Shown here: positions 62,293 to 64,000 of the stretch, one piece after another
How the letters are laid out: each line of letters starts with the position of its first letter
How positions within the stretch are numbered: position 1 is the stretch's first letter
Program-made: the position numbers and the translations under genes
The notes under the pieces: generated by a model
Database searches by the model: none
Seen by the model: the letters and a program-made list of their open reading frames with translations, nothing else
Told to the model about the DNA's origin: nothing
DNA from: Deltaproteobacteria bacterium
GTDB taxonomy: Bacteria > Desulfobacterota > Desulfobacteria > Desulfobacterales > UBA5852
Assembly: GCA_020444045.1 (NCBI GenBank)
Contig: JAHLLS010000002.1
Location: 310,001 to 374,000, forward strand
Reading direction: 5' to 3'
Length of the DNA: 64,000 nucleotides

Positions 62293-64000
62293 ATGACCAA
62301 GGGAAAGAACAGCTTTGATATAGCGCAAGTGCTCGGCCATATTGAAACGGCCGATGCGGCTCGGGATCTGTTTGAAACGCGGCTGGACGCTACGAATCTT
62401 GCCAAGATTCAGCAACTCAAAACCCCCGCCATCCTGATAAAAATCGCCAATGCCATTGCCATGTGCGATCCGTCCGCCGTTTTCGTCAATGCCGGAACAC
62501 CGCAAGACCGGGAATGGATCAAACGCCATGCCCTTGAAAAAGGCGAGGAGAAGGCGCTGCCCATGCCGGATCACACCATCCACTACGACCTCAAACAAGA
62601 GCAGGGGCGTATTATTGACAGAACCTTTTATATCATCGATCCCGATGAAGCCGTAAGCTCCCTGGCCCTCAAGAAACTGCGATCGGATGCCCTGGAAGAA
62701 ATTGAACGGGAAATGACGGCCATCATGCAGGGCAAAACCATGATCATCGGCTGTTACCTCCGGGGACCGGTCGGTTCCCCGGTATCGAACCCGGCCCTGG
62801 AAATAACCAGTTCCGCCTATGTCTCCCACAGTGCCGAAATTTTGTACCGCAACGCATTTGATCAGTTCGACCACGAAGTGGCCCGACAGGGACATTTTTA
62901 CACCAATATCCACAGCGAAGGCCTGAACCGACCCGAAGACCTGCCGAATGCCCGGGTCTTTATGGATCGCAGCCACCGCACCACCTACAGCTTCAAGTGC
63001 ACCTATGCCGGCAACACCCTGCTTTTAAAAAAAGGCAACCACCGTTTCTCGGTGGATCGGTCCGTCTATGAAAAGCGCGGGCAGGAGCTGGCCGAACACA
63101 TGTTCATTACCGGCATCGACGGGCCTGGCGGCCGCATTACCTGGGTCACCGGAGCCGCCCCCAGCGGCTGCGGTAAAACCACCACGGCCATGGCCGGCAA
63201 TCATTTTGTGGGCGACGACCTGGCCCAGATGTGGATCGCGGAAGACGGCGGCATTCGTTCGACCAACCCGGAATGCGGTATTTTCGGTATTGTGGAGGAT
63301 GTCAACTGGGACGGCGACCCCATGTTGATGCACTGTTTGCGGGAACCGGGCACGGAAGTCATCTGGACAAATGTCCTCATCGGCGAAGATGGGGTGCCCC
63401 ATTGGAAGGGCAATGGCGAACCCCACCCCACCAAGGGGATTAATTTTCAAGGCGCCTGGGAAGAAGGCCTGACCGATGCCGAAGGTAAGCCGATCCCCAT
63501 ATCCCACCCCAACGCCCGCTGCACACTGGCATCCACCGCTTTGGGCAATTATTCGGAACGCGCCGAAGATGGCGCGGGGGTGGAAACCCGCGTGATTACC
63601 TACAGCGGGCGCGACAGCAACACCATGCCGCCGGTCTGGACCGCGCGCAATGCCGAAGAGGGCGTCGTTATCGGCGCCTGCATCGTGTCCGCCGCCACGG
63701 CGACCGAGGTCGGCGCCACCGGCGTGAAGCGGGCCCCCTGGGCCAATGCGCCCTTTATTCCCGGCGCGCTGGGAGATTACATGGATGCCCAGTTCCGCTT
63801 TTTCGGCAGTGACCGGATCGCGGCGGACAAACGTCCCGTGATGGCCGGCCTGAATTATTTTCTCACCCACCAGGCGCGCGGCGGTGAGGGCACGAAGCTC
63901 TTAGGGGAAAAAAAAGATGTCAAAGTCTGGCTAGCCTGGCTGGAACGCCGCGCGCACGGCGAAGTAGAGGCCATCGAAACCCCCATCGGTTACGTGCCCC
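62293..64000 (+). CDS. pckG: Phosphoenolpyruvate carboxykinase (GTP type), truncated by window end
   Basis: The first 569 codons are in the window and the frame is open to the last base. The N-terminal half carries FDQFDHEVARQ and a substrate domain; the P-loop is GAAPSGCGKTTTAM (kinase motif), and FVGDDLAQMWIAEDGGIRSTNPECG follows (metal/oxaloacetate region). RVITYSGRDSNTMPP and APWANAPFIPGALGDYM are other conserved blocks. GTP-PEPCK reversibly makes PEP from oxaloacetate. The P-loop reads SGCGKTTTAM rather than the usual SACGKTNLAM, a divergent branch. Confidence 0.93.
   Translation, partial: MTKGKNSFDIAQVLGHIETADAARDLFETRLDATNLAKIQQLKTPAILIKIANAIAMCDPSAVFVNAGTPQDREWIKRHALEKGEEKALPMPDHTIHYDLKQEQGRIIDRTFYIIDPDEAVSSLALKKLRSDALEEIEREMTAIMQGKTMIIGCYLRGPVGSPVSNPALEITSSAYVSHSAEILYRNAFDQFDHEVARQGHFYTNIHSEGLNRPEDLPNARVFMDRSHRTTYSFKCTYAGNTLLLKKGNHRFSVDRSVYEKRGQELAEHMFITGIDGPGGRITWVTGAAPSGCGKTTTAMAGNHFVGDDLAQMWIAEDGGIRSTNPECGIFGIVEDVNWDGDPMLMHCLREPGTEVIWTNVLIGEDGVPHWKGNGEPHPTKGINFQGAWEEGLTDAEGKPIPISHPNARCTLASTALGNYSERAEDGAGVETRVITYSGRDSNTMPPVWTARNAEEGVVIGACIVSAATATEVGATGVKRAPWANAPFIPGALGDYMDAQFRFFGSDRIAADKRPVMAGLNYFLTHQARGGEGTKLLGEKKDVKVWLAWLERRAHGEVEAIETPIGYVP

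Noticed and set aside
1..64000. CRISPR arrays, tRNA genes, rRNA genes, prophage or IS elements
   Set aside because: I looked for regular repeats, tRNA-like cloverleafs and transposase or integrase genes and saw none. A tRNAscan, Infernal and ISfinder run would settle it.

Overview
The window looks like chromosomal DNA of a Gram-negative anaerobe, most likely a deltaproteobacterium (Desulfobacterota) close to the Desulfobacteraceae/Desulfosarcinaceae. This is inferred from gene content, not from any search. The pointers are an LpxC lipid A gene, a type IV pilus pilMNOPQ block, two NtrC-type two-component systems, the archaeal/anaerobe-type indolepyruvate:ferredoxin oxidoreductase IorAB, a divergent GTP-type PEP carboxykinase, and signs of selenocysteine use. 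I see no phage, insertion sequence, CRISPR array, tRNA or rRNA.

Layout. 1-4300: a truncated gene, then a cluster on + with a conserved unknown, a DDAH-type guanidino hydrolase, a DUF711 protein, a small unknown, a GNAT acetyltransferase and a short MGMT-fold protein whose catalytic Cys codon is TGA. 4436-9350: STAS-like unknown, SGNH hydrolase, an untracked 53-residue lipoprotein, DUF2254 protein, BON-MscS channel and a hotdog thioesterase. 9469-19425: a secreted CARDB protein broken at a C7 tract, Zn-alcohol dehydrogenase, DUF1353/META/DUF1294/signal peptidase/membrane protein run, zinc metallopeptidase, ankyrin protein, RRM protein overlapping an SDR, and an M20 amidohydrolase. 19629-24581: TrmO, a decayed tandem UspA gene, an orphan FlgM, an MFS exporter, a candidate small RNA and a quinone oxidoreductase. 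24575-29449: FabF, two divergent cyclic-nucleotide-domain proteins and ComM/YifB.

29842-37604 is a long + strand run: lpxC, DUF4390 protein, NtrY-type kinase, NtrX-type regulator, rsmD, coaD and a LysR regulator of the selenium-associated type. 37656-42527 holds pcm, a decayed TrkA/RCK gene, 5-formyl-THF cyclo-ligase, serS and thrC. 42619-53017 is the type IV pilus region: a PilF/PilW-like TPR lipoprotein, then (-) a small HTH gene and pilMNOPQ ending at a hairpin terminator, and (+) a kinase/sigma-54 regulator pair. 53059-61242 is mostly on -: YfgM-like TPR protein, PfkB sugar/nucleoside kinase, SH3 protein, radical SAM activase, FmdB zinc ribbon, recN and iorBA. 61502-64000 has rdgB and the start of the PEP carboxykinase gene.

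The strongest unusual signal is at 3986-4300. A single in-frame TGA lies exactly where the PCHRV alkyl-acceptor cysteine of O6-alkylguanine-DNA alkyltransferases should be. The frame stays open and conserved downstream, and 13 bases after the TGA begins a bulged hairpin with a GGTC apical loop, the same loop as the E. coli fdhF SECIS. I read this as a candidate selenoprotein DNA alkyltransferase. A selenium-associated LysR regulator in the same window fits this but does not prove it.
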